64,000 bases of DNA from Filifactor alocis ATCC 35896 (lineage in GTDB: Bacteria > Bacillota > Clostridia > Peptostreptococcales > Filifactoraceae): contig NC_016630.1 of the NCBI RefSeq assembly GCF_000163895.2, positions 1,302,001-1,366,000 of the forward strand, read 5' to 3'. Shown in pieces: positions 1 through 8,851 of the stretch (within the stretch, counting starts at the first letter, position 1; every line of letters begins with the position of its first letter). Both the position numbers and the translations under genes were made by a program. The notes below the pieces were generated by a model. The model was not told the origin of the DNA. It did not search any database and was given only the letters and a program-made list of their open reading frames with translations.

Positions 1-821
1 TTGCTGATACAGCAAAAGCTGTTGCATACTATACCAAAAAACCTGTTGTAGTATGTCCAACTATCGCATCTACAGATGCTCCATGTAGTGCTTTATCCGT
101 ATTATACACAGAAGAAGGAGTATTTGATAAATATCTTTTCTTACCTCAAAACCCTAATATGGTTATGATGGATACCGAAATCATTTCAAAATCTCCGGTA
201 AGACTTACCGTAGCAGGAATAGGCGATGCATTGGCAACTTACTTTGAAGCTCGTGCTTGCAAAATAAGCGGTGCAACTTCTTGTGCAGGCGGCAAAACAA
301 CTCAAGCTGCTATGGCGCTTGCATCTCTTTGCTTAGACACACTGTTAAAAGAAGGTTTGAAAGCTAAAATAGCTTTGGAAGCCGGCGCTTGTACAGATGC
401 TGTTGAAAATATCATTGAAGCTAACACTTTATTAAGTGGAATCGAATTTGAATCAGCAGGACTGGCTGGAGCTCATGCAATTCACAACGGATTGACCGTA
501 TTAGAAGAATGTCACCACATGTATCATGGTGAAAAAGTTGCTTTTGGAACAGTAACTCAGTTAGTTTTGGAAAATGCCGAAAAAGAAGAAATTGAAAAAA
601 TCTACAAATTCTGTATTGAAATCGGGCTTCCTGTTACATTGGCTCAATTAGGAGCAACTGATGTTACCAAAGAACAACTGTTAGAAGTAGCAAAAGCTGC
701 TTGTGTTGAAGGAGAAACAATTCATAACATGCCATTTGAGGTAACTTCTGAAAAAGTTTATAATGCTTTGCTTACAGCTGATGCATTAGGAAAATACTAT
801 TTACAAAAATTTGCACAATAA
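1..821 (+). CDS. gldA: Glycerol dehydrogenase, 3' part (start lies before the window)
   Basis: NAD-dependent, zinc-containing iron-type alcohol dehydrogenase that oxidises glycerol to dihydroxyacetone in the cytoplasm. The reading frame is open from the first bases (TIASTDAPCSALSV from about position 57), so the ATG at 159 is internal and the N-terminal NAD-binding part is outside the window. The visible part matches bacterial GldA closely: the STDAPCSALSV segment, GIGDALATYFEARA with the zinc Asp, AHAIHNG with the first zinc His and YHGEKVAFG with the second zinc His. The C-terminus ends at the family's usual place. A strong hairpin terminator follows 40 bases downstream, so this is the last gene of its unit. 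Confidence 0.93.
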   Translation, partial: ADTAKAVAYYTKKPVVVCPTIASTDAPCSALSVLYTEEGVFDKYLFLPQNPNMVMMDTEIISKSPVRLTVAGIGDALATYFEARACKISGATSCAGGKTTQAAMALASLCLDTLLKEGLKAKIALEAGACTDAVENIIEANTLLSGIEFESAGLAGAHAIHNGLTVLEECHHMYHGEKVAFGTVTQLVLENAEKEEIEKIYKFCIEIGLPVTLAQLGATDVTKEQLLEVAKAACVEGETIHNMPFEVTSEKVYNALLTADALGKYYLQKFAQ

Positions 822-861
822 TTTTTGGATGATCTCATAAACAACATAAATTGTGCTTCTC

Positions 862-908
862 AAAAGAACTACACTCTTTCTAATTTGAAAGTCTGTAGTT
901 CTTTTTTC
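862..908 (+). terminator. Intrinsic terminator after gldA
   Basis: AAAAGAACTACA (862-873) pairs with TGTAGTTCTTTT (894-905), extended inward by CTTTC/GAAAG, and is followed by a T-rich tract. Confidence 0.85.
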
Positions 909-1091
909 TTCTCATGATTTATAATTTATACTTGGATAACAGTCAATACCCTATAATCCTATAACCCTTAATAAAAGTAAGTGTCATACAAAAATATAGA
1001 ATTTATGATATAATGATAACTTACTAAAGGTAATTCCATTAAACATATCTGAATTTAGTTCTGCAAATACATGATAACGGAGGTGATTTAC

Positions 1092-1751
1092 TTGAAAAAA
1101 ACAAAACCATTTTTTATGCTTGTCATATACTTTTTTTCTGTTGTGATTCCTATTTTTTCAGTTGTTGTAAGAGCTCTATTGCCACATGTACTTCACACAA
1201 CATTTTCAGAACCTGCTTTGATTGGAATAGAATACACTTTATTATTTTGTATCACAATGTCACTTTACGGAAAAGATGTTTGGGATTCGTTTGCTTACTT
1301 AAAACAAAAACCGTTCAAAAAAATATTCTTTGTTCTGTTTCTCTATATATCCAGTCTATTGTTGCTTTTTGTGTTATTGTATGTTTTGGATATCCCGCCG
1401 GAACAAACGGAGAACAATCAAATTGTATTGGAATATATCAAATCAGTTCCGTTTTTATGGGCATTGATTTTAATTTCCGTATTTGGAGCAATCGTAGAAG
1501 AAGTTGTTTTTCGTCATATCATGATAGGACATTTTTCGAAAAAAATTCCGACCTTCTTGGCTGTAAGTCTATCCATGACCTGCTTTGTACTCCTACACTC
1601 ATTCCATTATCCGGAATTAGTGCACTACATTCCTCTCACGCTAATGATTACTACCTCATATCTTGTCAGCGAAAAAAATATGTCTATCAGCTTCCTATTT
1701 CATTTCATCAACAATGCGATTTCTGTCATTGCACTATACCATCAACCATAA
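1092..1751 (+). CDS. CPBP family intramembrane metalloprotease (CAAX/Abi type)
   Basis: Integral membrane protein of about 219 residues with several hydrophobic segments. It carries the CPBP glutamate motif EEVVFR (in GAIVEEVVFRHIMIG), a following HSFH segment and a late FLFHFINN motif, the three conserved blocks of this family of glutamic intramembrane proteases. Bacterial members act in bacteriocin self-immunity, peptide processing or unknown roles; the substrate here is not known. An ATG exists at 1071, but GGAGGTGA at 1079-1086 lies inside that extension and is ideally spaced for the TTG at 1092, which I take as the start. Monocistronic, with a hairpin terminator directly after it. Confidence 0.8.
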   Translation: MKKTKPFFMLVIYFFSVVIPIFSVVVRALLPHVLHTTFSEPALIGIEYTLLFCITMSLYGKDVWDSFAYLKQKPFKKIFFVLFLYISSLLLLFVLLYVLDIPPEQTENNQIVLEYIKSVPFLWALILISVFGAIVEEVVFRHIMIGHFSKKIPTFLAVSLSMTCFVLLHSFHYPELVHYIPLTLMITTSYLVSEKNMSISFLFHFINNAISVIALYHQP

Positions 1752-1761
1752 TATAACTACA

Positions 1762-1808
1762 AAATCCCGGAAAACGAGAATCTTCTTTTTCACGGGATTT
1801 TTTTCATT
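1762..1808 (+). terminator. Intrinsic terminator after the CPBP protease
   Basis: AAATCCCG (1762-1769) pairs with CGGGATTT (1793-1800), followed by a T-rich tract. Confidence 0.85.
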
Positions 1809-1825
1809 AATTTTACATTATGCTT

Positions 1826-2416
1826 TTATCTAAGAATTTTTATTTTTTCAGTTTCGATTTTTACTTTATCGCAAGCCTCTTTAAATTTCTCAAAATCTTT
1901 TCCATTTTTTATAAAACTTTCTTTTATTTTCTCCATACTTGATGAATACTTATCAACAAAATCATCAATTTTATCTTTATTTATTTTATCTATTTTATCT
2001 GATATTCTCAAAATAGCTGCAGGAATAAGAATATTGTCTTTGGGATTAAATTTTCCTTTGTGACATGCTATTATTCTACAAACTTTTTCCAACTGTTTAT
2101 CTTTTTCCAACTGTTTATCTTTTTTCAACTGTTTATCATTTTGAAACATGCTTTTCAACACATTTTCTGCTTCTTCATGGTGTCGTTTATTATCATCAAA
2201 TTTAGCTATATCATGAAACATTGCACTAATATAAAGTAATTTTTTCATTTCCTCTTCAAGATCATCATCATAATAAGTAACAATTTTTTTACATATTTCT
2301 AATACTCTTTTTGAATGGGCAACCGTTTTTTCAATTTTAGACTTACTATTATTTTTTAAATGTTTTGTGAGCTCTTTTTCGCATTCATCTTCACTTAATT
2401 CCATAATACTTTTCAA
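1826..2416 (-). CDS. HD-domain phosphohydrolase-like protein
   Basis: Small soluble HD-superfamily protein (about 196 residues). The metal ligands are visible in order: His in VAHSKRVLEI, the HD pair in AMFHDIAKFDD, His in IIACHKGKF and Asp in LRISDKIDK. Such proteins hydrolyse phosphate esters or nucleotides; the substrate is unknown. Between the HD pair and the third His lies a run of KQLEKD-type units encoded by three tandem 18-bp repeats (2083-2136). The start is uncertain. AGGAGG at about 2429-2434 is only 3 nt from the GTG at 2425 and about 12 nt from the TTG at 2416; I chose the TTG. The ATG at 2404 is too far from any SD. No obvious operon partner. Confidence 0.75.
   Translation of the reverse strand: MKSIMELSEDECEKELTKHLKNNSKSKIEKTVAHSKRVLEICKKIVTYYDDDLEEEMKKLLYISAMFHDIAKFDDNKRHHEEAENVLKSMFQNDKQLKKDKQLEKDKQLEKVCRIIACHKGKFNPKDNILIPAAILRISDKIDKINKDKIDDFVDKYSSSMEKIKESFIKNGKDFEKFKEACDKVKIETEKIKILR
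2083..2136. repeat. Three tandem 18-bp repeats inside the HD-protein gene
   Basis: Unit CTTTTTCCAACTGTTTAT occurs at 2083-2100 and 2101-2118, with a one-base variant at 2119-2136. It is in frame and encodes repeated KQLEKD (or KQLKKD) in the protein. Confidence 0.9.
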
Positions 2417-2425
2417 CTTTAACAC

Positions 2426-2827
2426 ACTCCTCCTATTTTAGATTTTTTAGTCCAAAATAAGTAATCATATTCTATATGAATCTACAAAAAACACAATTTT
2501 CTTTACTTTTCCTCCGTAGATAGGCATTTCCCTTAGTCTCTATATAATGCTTCTGCATACTGTAATCATATTGCATTGAATCATATTCATATTCCAATCA
2601 AACCTATCGAACAAAAAATCTTTATATCAAAAATATAGTCTCCCTTTAGAAATATTCCAATTATAATCCTACTACAATTTCAATTTTTTATTTCAGAAAT
2701 GATAATTTTTGATATTTCTCAACTTTTGATCTAATCACCACCATCAACAATATTGAAGGGTACAGGTATAAACATTTGTCGTCTTCCTGATTGCCCGTTA
2801 GATAAAAAAACTGACAACATATCAAAA
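2426..2827. other. Intergenic, about 400 bp, nothing recognised
   Basis: AT-rich. The start-side signals of the HD gene are at its left end. I see no gene, RNA or strong hairpin in the rest. Confidence 0.5.
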
Positions 2828-3334
2828 CTATATCACTTCAATCTGACACATTTTCATGGTTTCCAACGCACTTTGATGTGTTTGCGGAGTAACTCCGGCA
2901 CACCCCTTACTATCTACAATGATTGGTAGTTCCGGAAAATGTGCTTTTAACAAAATCGCATTTGACACAACACAAATATCGGTACAGATTCCTACAAACT
3001 CAACACTTTCAACTGTTTTACCAAGCACTGAAATGTAGTCCACCAAATCGGTAGAACCGAATCCTATTTTCTCAAAAATTTTACTGTTTTCACGATAGAT
3101 ACCTTCTCTGAGCTGCCAACCTTGAGAACCTTTCAGACAATGCTTCACCGGAAGTTTGTTCCCTTCTTGTGTCAACAAATAGTTTTCATCATGAGTATCC
3201 ATCGTATATACTACTTCTCCAAGAAAATTTTCAACTTTTTCTCTTACATACGGAATGATTTCAACTGCTTCTTTGGTTCCCAATGCACCATCCACAAAAT
3301 CATTCTGAACATCCACAACAACTAATAATTTCAT
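2828..3334 (-). CDS. Isochorismatase-family cysteine hydrolase (nicotinamidase-like)
   Basis: Soluble amidohydrolase of about 168 residues. The catalytic triad of the family is visible: Asp in VVVDVQNDFVDG near the N-terminus, Lys in HCLKGSQGW and the nucleophile Cys in GICTDICVVSNA. The TMDTHDENY segment corresponds to the metal-binding region of nicotinamidases. PncA-type enzymes convert nicotinamide to nicotinate for NAD salvage, which would suit an organism that also carries nadA-nadC-nadX (39-42 kb), but other family members use different amides. ATG codons at 3337 and 3334 follow GGTGG; 3334 has the better spacing. The longer frame to 3358 lacks an SD. Confidence 0.82.
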   Translation of the reverse strand: MKLLVVVDVQNDFVDGALGTKEAVEIIPYVREKVENFLGEVVYTMDTHDENYLLTQEGNKLPVKHCLKGSQGWQLREGIYRENSKIFEKIGFGSTDLVDYISVLGKTVESVEFVGICTDICVVSNAILLKAHFPELPIIVDSKGCAGVTPQTHQSALETMKMCQIEVI

Positions 3335-3684
3335 CATATCCACCGATCCTTCCAACACACCCAGTCAACTTACTGCATGTTACATTATATCAAACCTACC
3401 ACAAAAAGATACCAAAAAATTCTATTAATTACAAGTTTCATAAATATAACAACCTGACATTGTTGCTACTGTATTTTCTGAACTGATTGCAATATAACGT
3501 CAAATTATCCTTACTCTTGTATTACCTGTACAATTGTCTATTATGATTGCCCTCTGTCATCATATTCATTACCATTCGTTGCTTGATAACTGCACCACTC
3601 TGTGGGGTTATTTCAATAAATCAACTATCGCATAACATATGATTTCACATTCAAATTTATAACCATTCAATCTGTTTTCGTATT
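3335..3684. other. Intergenic, about 350 bp, nothing recognised
   Basis: AT-rich sequence between the hydrolase start and the ppdK terminator. Only spurious short frames. Confidence 0.5.
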
Positions 3685-3725
3685 GTAAAAAACAGCGTAT
3701 AATCTTCTTACACGCTGTTTTTTAC
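3685..3725 (-). terminator. Intrinsic terminator of the ppdK operon
   Basis: Perfect 14-bp inverted repeat, GTAAAAAACAGCGT at 3685-3698 and its complement at 3712-3725, with A/T tracts on both sides so it could work in either direction. It lies about 40 bases past the ppdK stop. Confidence 0.88.
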
Positions 3726-3766
3726 TTAAAATACTACTTCATTTTTATTCTGATTTCCAAACCTTA

Positions 3767-6388
3767 CTATTTTGATTTCACAACCGCTTGTGCAGCTGCA
3801 AGTTTTGCAATCGGTACACGGTATGGTGAACAAGATACATAATCCAATCCGATACTATGGCAGAATTCTACAGAAGACGGTTCTCCACCATGTTCTCCGC
3901 AAATTCCCAAATGGATGTCAGGTCTTGTTTCTTTTCCAAGTTTTACAGCAATTTTCATCAATTTTCCGATTCCGTCTTGGTCAATCGCTTCAAACGGACT
4001 TACTTCCAGGATTTCATTTGCTTCATATTCTCCTAAGAATTTTCCTGCATCGTCTCTTGAGAATCCAAATCCCATTTGTGTCAAGTCATTTGTTCCAAAG
4101 CTGAAGAATTCCGCTTCTCTTGCAATTTCATCTGCTGTAATTGCAGCTCTTGGAATTTCAATCATTGTTCCGATTAAATACTTGATTGTTTTCCCTTTTT
4201 CTGCAAATACTTTTTCTATTTCATCAACAATGTGAGATTTTACAAATTTCAATTCTTTTTCGCTACCAATCAAAGGAACCATGATTTCCGGTACTAAATC
4301 GTAGTCTTTTTTGGAACTTACTTCCAATGCCGCTTCGATAATTGCTCTTGCTTGCATACGATAGATTTCCGGATAAGTTACAGCCAAACGACAACCTCTG
4401 TGTCCAAGCATCGGGTTAACTTCATGTAAGGAATTTACAACATCTCTCAATTCATCAAAGGTAATTCCCATACTGTCTGCCAATTCTTGGATGTCTTCTT
4501 TTGTTGTAGGTAAGAATTCATGTAGAGGCGGATCAAGAAGACGAACTGTAACAGCTCTTTGTTCCATCACTTCATAGATTCCGATGAAGTCTTCTCTTTG
4601 TAAAGGAAGTAATTCATCCAACGCTTTTTGTCTCATTTCCGCTGTTTTTGCCAAAATCATTCTTCTTACTTTCGGAATACGGTCTTCATTGAAGAACATA
4701 TGCTCTGTTCTACAAAGTCCGATTCCTTCTGCTCCAAAGTCAATTGCAGTTTTTGCATCTCTTGGAGTATCCGCATTGGTTCTTACTCCTAAACGCTTGA
4801 TTTCATCAATATATCCCATTAATTTCTTGAAGTTTCCGGTCAATTCTGCATTTACTTTTTTCACATCTCCCAAGTAAACTTCTCCTGTACTTCCGTTTAA
4901 GGAAATAACATCTCCTTCATGGATTTCCTTATCAGCATATTTCAACACTTTGGATTCTTCGTCTACACGAATTTCTTGGCATCCCGCTACACAGCATTTT
5001 CCCATTCCACGAGCAACAACTGCCGCGTGAGAAGTCATACCGCCTCTTGCAGTTAAAATACCTTCTGCACTGTTCATTCCTTCGATGTCTTCAGGAGATG
5101 TTTCTTGGCGAACAAGAATACATTGTTCTCCTCTTTCTTTTGCAGCAACAACATCTTCCGCATAGAAATATACCTTTCCGGATGCAGCTCCAGGAGATGC
5201 AGGCAATCCTTTTGCAATTCTCACTGCTTTTTTCAATTCTTTTTCATCAAAATTCGGATGTAGGATATTATCCAATTGAGCAGGTTCAATTCTCATTACT
5301 GCCTCTTCTTTTGTAATCAGTCCTTCTTCCACCAAATCAACTGCAACATTGATTGCAGCTTTTGCTGTTCTCTTTCCGTTTCTTGTTTGTAAGAAGAACA
5401 GTTTTTCATTTTGAATTGTGAACTCGATATCTTGCATATCACGGTAATGTTGTTCCAATTTTTTTGCAGAACTGATGAATTCGTCATAGATTGCAGGCAT
5501 TACAGTTTTTAATTCATCAATTGATTTTGGAGTACGAATCCCTGCAACAACATCTTCCCCTTGTGCGTTCATCAAAAATTCCCCAAAAATTTTGTTTGTT
5601 CCGTCAGCAGGGTTTCTGGAGAATGCAACTCCTGTACCGCTGTCATTTCCCATATTACCGAATACCATGGACTGTACGTTTACAGCAGTTCCCAAATCAT
5701 GTGCAATTCCGTTTAAATTACGGTATGTGATTGCTCTTGCATTGTTCCAAGAAGAGAATACTGCTTTTACCGCAAGATACAATTGTTTCATCGGATCTTG
5801 AGGAAACTCTTCTTTCATTTCTTCTAAGTAAATCATTTTATATTTTTCGATAATGTCTTTCAAATCTTCTGCTGTCAATTCAGGATCTTCTTTGTATCCT
5901 TTTTCCTCTTTTTTTCCGTCCAACACATAGTCAAATCTTGATTTGGAAATTCCCATCGCAACATCTGAAAACATTTGAATAAATCTACGGTAACTGTCAT
6001 AAGCAAATCTTTCATTATCTGTAGATTTTGCAAGTCCTACAACAGTTTCATCATTCAAACCGAGATTCAAGATAGTATCCATCATTCCCGGCATAGAAAT
6101 CACCGCACCTGAACGAACGGAGAACAATAACGGTTGATCTTTGTCAGCAAATTTTTTGCCTAATTGTTGTTCTACCAATGTTACATTCTTTTTAATTTCT
6201 TCCATCAATTCATCGGAAATTTCTTTGTTTTGATTGTAGAATTCAATACACGCTTCTGTTGTAATCGTAAATCCCGGAGGTACGCTCAATCCCAAGTTAG
6301 TCATTTCTGCAAGATTCGCACCTTTTCCTCCAAGAAGGCTCTTCATATCTTTTGTTCCTTCTTGAAAACTGTAAACATACTTTTTCAT
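3767..6388 (-). CDS. ppdK: Pyruvate, phosphate dikinase
   Basis: Catalyses the reversible conversion of ATP, phosphate and pyruvate to AMP, PPi and phosphoenolpyruvate. Length 873 residues, full size for the family. Domain order: N-terminal nucleotide-binding domain (about 1-340; LLGGKGANLAEM near the start), central phosphohistidine domain with GGMTSHAAVVARGMGK (catalytic His near residue 455, the Thr two residues before it being the usual regulatory site), and C-terminal PEP/pyruvate TIM barrel with the GICGEHGGEP catalytic Cys. Last gene of a ccpN-ppsR-ppdK unit, 31 bases after ppsR. In many anaerobes PPDK works glycolytically or in PEP regeneration; the adjacent regulators suggest reversible, carbon-controlled use. 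Confidence 0.97.
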   Translation of the reverse strand: MKKYVYSFQEGTKDMKSLLGGKGANLAEMTNLGLSVPPGFTITTEACIEFYNQNKEISDELMEEIKKNVTLVEQQLGKKFADKDQPLLFSVRSGAVISMPGMMDTILNLGLNDETVVGLAKSTDNERFAYDSYRRFIQMFSDVAMGISKSRFDYVLDGKKEEKGYKEDPELTAEDLKDIIEKYKMIYLEEMKEEFPQDPMKQLYLAVKAVFSSWNNARAITYRNLNGIAHDLGTAVNVQSMVFGNMGNDSGTGVAFSRNPADGTNKIFGEFLMNAQGEDVVAGIRTPKSIDELKTVMPAIYDEFISSAKKLEQHYRDMQDIEFTIQNEKLFFLQTRNGKRTAKAAINVAVDLVEEGLITKEEAVMRIEPAQLDNILHPNFDEKELKKAVRIAKGLPASPGAASGKVYFYAEDVVAAKERGEQCILVRQETSPEDIEGMNSAEGILTARGGMTSHAAVVARGMGKCCVAGCQEIRVDEESKVLKYADKEIHEGDVISLNGSTGEVYLGDVKKVNAELTGNFKKLMGYIDEIKRLGVRTNADTPRDAKTAIDFGAEGIGLCRTEHMFFNEDRIPKVRRMILAKTAEMRQKALDELLPLQREDFIGIYEVMEQRAVTVRLLDPPLHEFLPTTKEDIQELADSMGITFDELRDVVNSLHEVNPMLGHRGCRLAVTYPEIYRMQARAIIEAALEVSSKKDYDLVPEIMVPLIGSEKELKFVKSHIVDEIEKVFAEKGKTIKYLIGTMIEIPRAAITADEIAREAEFFSFGTNDLTQMGFGFSRDDAGKFLGEYEANEILEVSPFEAIDQDGIGKLMKIAVKLGKETRPDIHLGICGEHGGEPSSVEFCHSIGLDYVSCSPYRVPIAKLAAAQAVVKSK

Positions 6389-6419
6389 CTGTTTTTTCCT
6401 CCTAAAAACTTATACTCAA

Positions 6420-7241
6420 TTAAATATTATAAATATTGATTCCATTCTTTTTCATGATATTTAAGATAATATCTGCTGTCTCTTCAATCGCCTTATCTGC
6501 AACATTGATAATCGGGCAACCGATGCGTTTCATAATCTTCTCAGCATAGTCAATCTCTTCCAGAATACGATTCATATCAGAATACTTATTTCCTCGTGCT
6601 AATCCCAATGATTTTAATCTTTCCTCGCGAATTTGATTCAATTTTTCCGGAGAATTGGTCAATCCAATCACTCGAATTGACGGAACTTGAAATACTTCTT
6701 CCGGAACAATAGACTCGGGTACCAAAGGAATATTTGCCACTTTAATATTTTTATTTGCCAAATACATGGACAGAGGTGTCTTAGATGTTCTGGATATCCC
6801 AAGGAGTACCAAATCCGCTTTCAACACTCCTCTTGGATCTTTTCCGTCATCATATTTTACCGCAAACTCTATCGACTCTACCCTCTTATAATATGTGTCA
6901 TTGATTTGTCGAATGACACCGGGCTCTCTCTTTGGAGTTTGCTTTGTCATATCGGAAATCATAGCCAATGTACTTCCAAGGATATCTACTGTTTTTAATT
7001 GATGTGTTTTTTGAAACTCTCCAATTACACAAAGCAACTCTGTCTCGACCAATGTATGGATAATCATTGCATCTGCTTCACATGCCAAGGTCAAAATTTC
7101 TCTTAATGCATCCTCTTTCAACACATAAGAAAATCTTCTAATCTCGTAGTCATTCATATCAAATTGAGAAATTGCCGCTTTCAAAACTTGTGCCGCAGTC
7201 TCACCAAGTGAATCTGATATAATAAAAAATGTTTTTTTCAT
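6420..7241 (-). CDS. ppsR: Pyruvate, phosphate dikinase regulatory protein (bifunctional kinase/pyrophosphorylase, DUF299)
   Basis: Soluble regulator of 273 residues, normal for the family. It inactivates PPDK by ADP-dependent phosphorylation of the active-site Thr and reactivates it by Pi-dependent dephosphorylation. Visible motifs: an N-terminal FIISDSLGETA segment and the P-loop-like GISRTSKTPLSMYLA near residue 150. Directly upstream of ppdK (31-base gap) and downstream of ccpN (36 bases), so regulator and target are co-transcribed. SD GAGG sits 6-9 bases before the ATG. YqfL of Bacillus subtilis is the equivalent protein. Confidence 0.95.
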   Translation of the reverse strand: MKKTFFIISDSLGETAAQVLKAAISQFDMNDYEIRRFSYVLKEDALREILTLACEADAMIIHTLVETELLCVIGEFQKTHQLKTVDILGSTLAMISDMTKQTPKREPGVIRQINDTYYKRVESIEFAVKYDDGKDPRGVLKADLVLLGISRTSKTPLSMYLANKNIKVANIPLVPESIVPEEVFQVPSIRVIGLTNSPEKLNQIREERLKSLGLARGNKYSDMNRILEEIDYAEKIMKRIGCPIINVADKAIEETADIILNIMKKNGINIYNI

Positions 7242-7277
7242 GTCTTTTCCTCATACTCAAAACTTTTCAACCAAGAT

Positions 7278-7919
7278 TTAGTTTTCCAATACTTCCATTA
7301 ACAATCTGGTAATATTTGTTTTAGAAAATTTTCCGATTACTTTCAGTTTCTTCTCATCTCCGTCTACAATTTCCACCACCGGAATACTGTCTACTTCATG
7401 AATCAGTATCTTATGCACTGCCAATGCGATATTTTCACTCGCTTCAGAATACACAATGTTTGGCATTCTCGTCATCGCCATTCCGACCGGCAACTTCTCA
7501 ATATCCATTCCGCCAACAGAACATTTCAGCAAGTCTTTTCTTGAAATAACTCCGCTTAACAGTCCGTTATTCACAATAAATAAACTCCCGACATCTTCCC
7601 AAAACATATGTACTATTGCCGAATGAATAGATTCTTCCTCATCAATAGTAACCGGAACGCTCATTGCATCTCGAACTGTTTTATCTTTGATTTCTTTTAA
7701 GGATAACCCGATTCCTGTGATATCCCCATAAAAATAACCCACCTTCGGTCTTGCATAAAGCACTTTACTCATTGTCAAAATAGAAAGATCCGGTCTTAAA
7801 GTAGCTCTTGTTAAATTTAAATGTTTTGCAATGTCTTCACTCGTGATGGGTTCATTGTTTTTTACAATGTCAATAATTTTTAATTGTCTTTCGGTTAGTT
7901 CTATTTGAATCACCTCCAT
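7278..7919 (-). CDS. ccpN: CcpN-type transcriptional repressor (HTH plus two CBS domains)
   Basis: DNA-binding regulator of about 213 residues. An N-terminal helix-turn-helix (ITSEDIAKHLNLTRATLRPDL) closely resembles B. subtilis CcpN (YqzB), and two CBS domains follow (about 75-135 and 140-205), which in CcpN sense adenine nucleotides. CcpN represses gluconeogenic genes, and its neighbour in Bacillus is yqfL, as here. The start is unusual: the only ATG (7919) lies inside the Shine-Dalgarno-like GGAGGTG, has no SD of its own and is only about 18 nt from the predicted transcription start. By homology translation should begin around the IELTERQ segment, where no ATG, GTG or TTG exists. The frame extending to 8060 crosses the promoter and is discounted. 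Confidence 0.88.
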   Translation of the reverse strand: MEVIQIELTERQLKIIDIVKNNEPITSEDIAKHLNLTRATLRPDLSILTMSKVLYARPKVGYFYGDITGIGLSLKEIKDKTVRDAMSVPVTIDEEESIHSAIVHMFWEDVGSLFIVNNGLLSGVISRKDLLKCSVGGMDIEKLPVGMAMTRMPNIVYSEASENIALAVHKILIHEVDSIPVVEIVDGDEKKLKVIGKFSKTNITRLLMEVLEN

Positions 7920-7943
7920 TTTTGAATATAACGTATATAATTT

Positions 7944-7972
7944 ATAGTATGTCATATTAAACAAAATGTCAA
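7944..7972 (-). promoter_or_regulatory. Sigma-A promoter of the ccpN-ppsR-ppdK operon
   Basis: -35 TTGACA (7972-7967), 17-bp spacer, -10 TACTAT (7949-7944), reading on the minus strand. The expected start near 7937 leaves a leader of under 20 bases before the 7919 ATG. Confidence 0.75.
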
Positions 7973-8306
7973 TCTTTTTATGATAAAAAAAGGAAAAAAC
8001 TCTTGAGATTTTGAATTTTAAATAGATACTTTTTGGATAAAATATTATGGCAAATTTCAAAAGTTGTTATTTAATAAATGCATTGTTTTTCGTTTATACA
8101 TAAAACTCTTGATTTTTCTTTCGAATTTTATCTATTATCTTTGGTTTATTATACGAAATTCTGATATTCAAAAAATTTTTCAAAAATATTTTTGTATCTA
8201 TCTTGCATACATTTGTATTCCTTGAAAAACCTTTTCTGTCGCTGTTTTATCGTTTTTTGCAGATGCTGTTTTCTAAATTTTTTCAAAATTAAAAAGATTT
8301 TTGCTA
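7973..8306. other. AT-rich divergent intergenic region, nothing recognised
   Basis: Separates the ccpN promoter (minus) from the T-box promoter (plus). Short frames in both directions lack SDs and look random. Confidence 0.5.
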
Positions 8307-8334
8307 TTGACAAAATTTTGTTTCGTGATAGAAT
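8307..8334 (+). promoter_or_regulatory. Sigma-A promoter of the serine operon
   Basis: -35 TTGACA (8307-8312), 16-bp spacer, -10 TAGAAT (8329-8334). Transcription would begin about 8341, just before T-box stem I. Confidence 0.75.
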
Positions 8335-8353
8335 AGATTTCAAATTATTTTTT

Positions 8354-8737
8354 GGCTATGACGAAAAGCAGTAAAAACAAAGTTCTTTTCAGAAAGCAGA
8401 TGGTTGATGTGAATTTGCATGAATTTGTTTTGAATCCGTTTCCGAGCTGATTTGAAGAAAAATTTTTTGAGAGAATTTCTTTCACTGTGTAGGAGTTGTA
8501 TCTGTCGAAGACGTTCTCACAATATCAATGTTGTATTGGATGTTGTGTATTTCATGAAAGTCAGGTCGATTTGATAAAAACTGCTCCCTCTCAAAAATAA
8601 AGTATTTAAGTCCGGATAATCTCGTTATCGATTTTGAGCGAACGGTTTTTGCCGTTAAGTCGGGTGGCACCGCGGAGTTGTATCTTCGTCCCTTTCTTTA
8701 CCGTATAAGGTATGAGATTGATACGAAGATTTTTTAT
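8354..8737 (+). promoter_or_regulatory. T-box riboswitch leader (probably serine-specific)
   Basis: tRNA-sensing leader controlling the downstream operon by antitermination. Stem I base: GGCT/AGCT and CGAAA/TTTCCG pairing around 8354-8366 and 8439-8448. The conserved AGTA bulge is at 8370-8373, and the distal AGAAAGCAGATGGTTGATGTG-type region starts near 8391. The specifier strand GAA-TCC at 8432-8437 makes UCC (serine) the best candidate codon, which fits the genes. The T-box antiterminator motif GGGTGGCACCGCG is at 8662-8674. The competing terminator pairs ATCTTCGT (8682-8689) with ACGAAGAT (8723-8730) and ends in TTTTTT. The T-box call is firm; the specifier assignment is inference. Confidence 0.95.
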
Positions 8738-8851
8738 TTGTCGCAAAGAGGTGCTTGGTTTCGATTCATTAAGACGATTGTTTTTATCACGCTTATTTGT
8801 ATTGACAGCACAAAAATTAAAATAAATTTATTCAAAAAGGAGAGATTGATT

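Noticed and set aside
2083..2136. Tandem repeats as a CRISPR-like array
   Set aside because: Units are contiguous without spacers and in frame within a gene.
7920..8060. Upstream extension of the ccpN frame
   Set aside because: It crosses a near-consensus promoter for ccpN and homology begins only after 7919.
8149..8374. Short frames on both strands before the T-box
   Set aside because: Low-complexity AT-rich translations without SDs; the promoter and stem I explain the region.
8678..8851. Upstream extension of the aminotransferase frame
   Set aside because: It lies in the T-box antiterminator/terminator; a strong SD sets the start at 8852.
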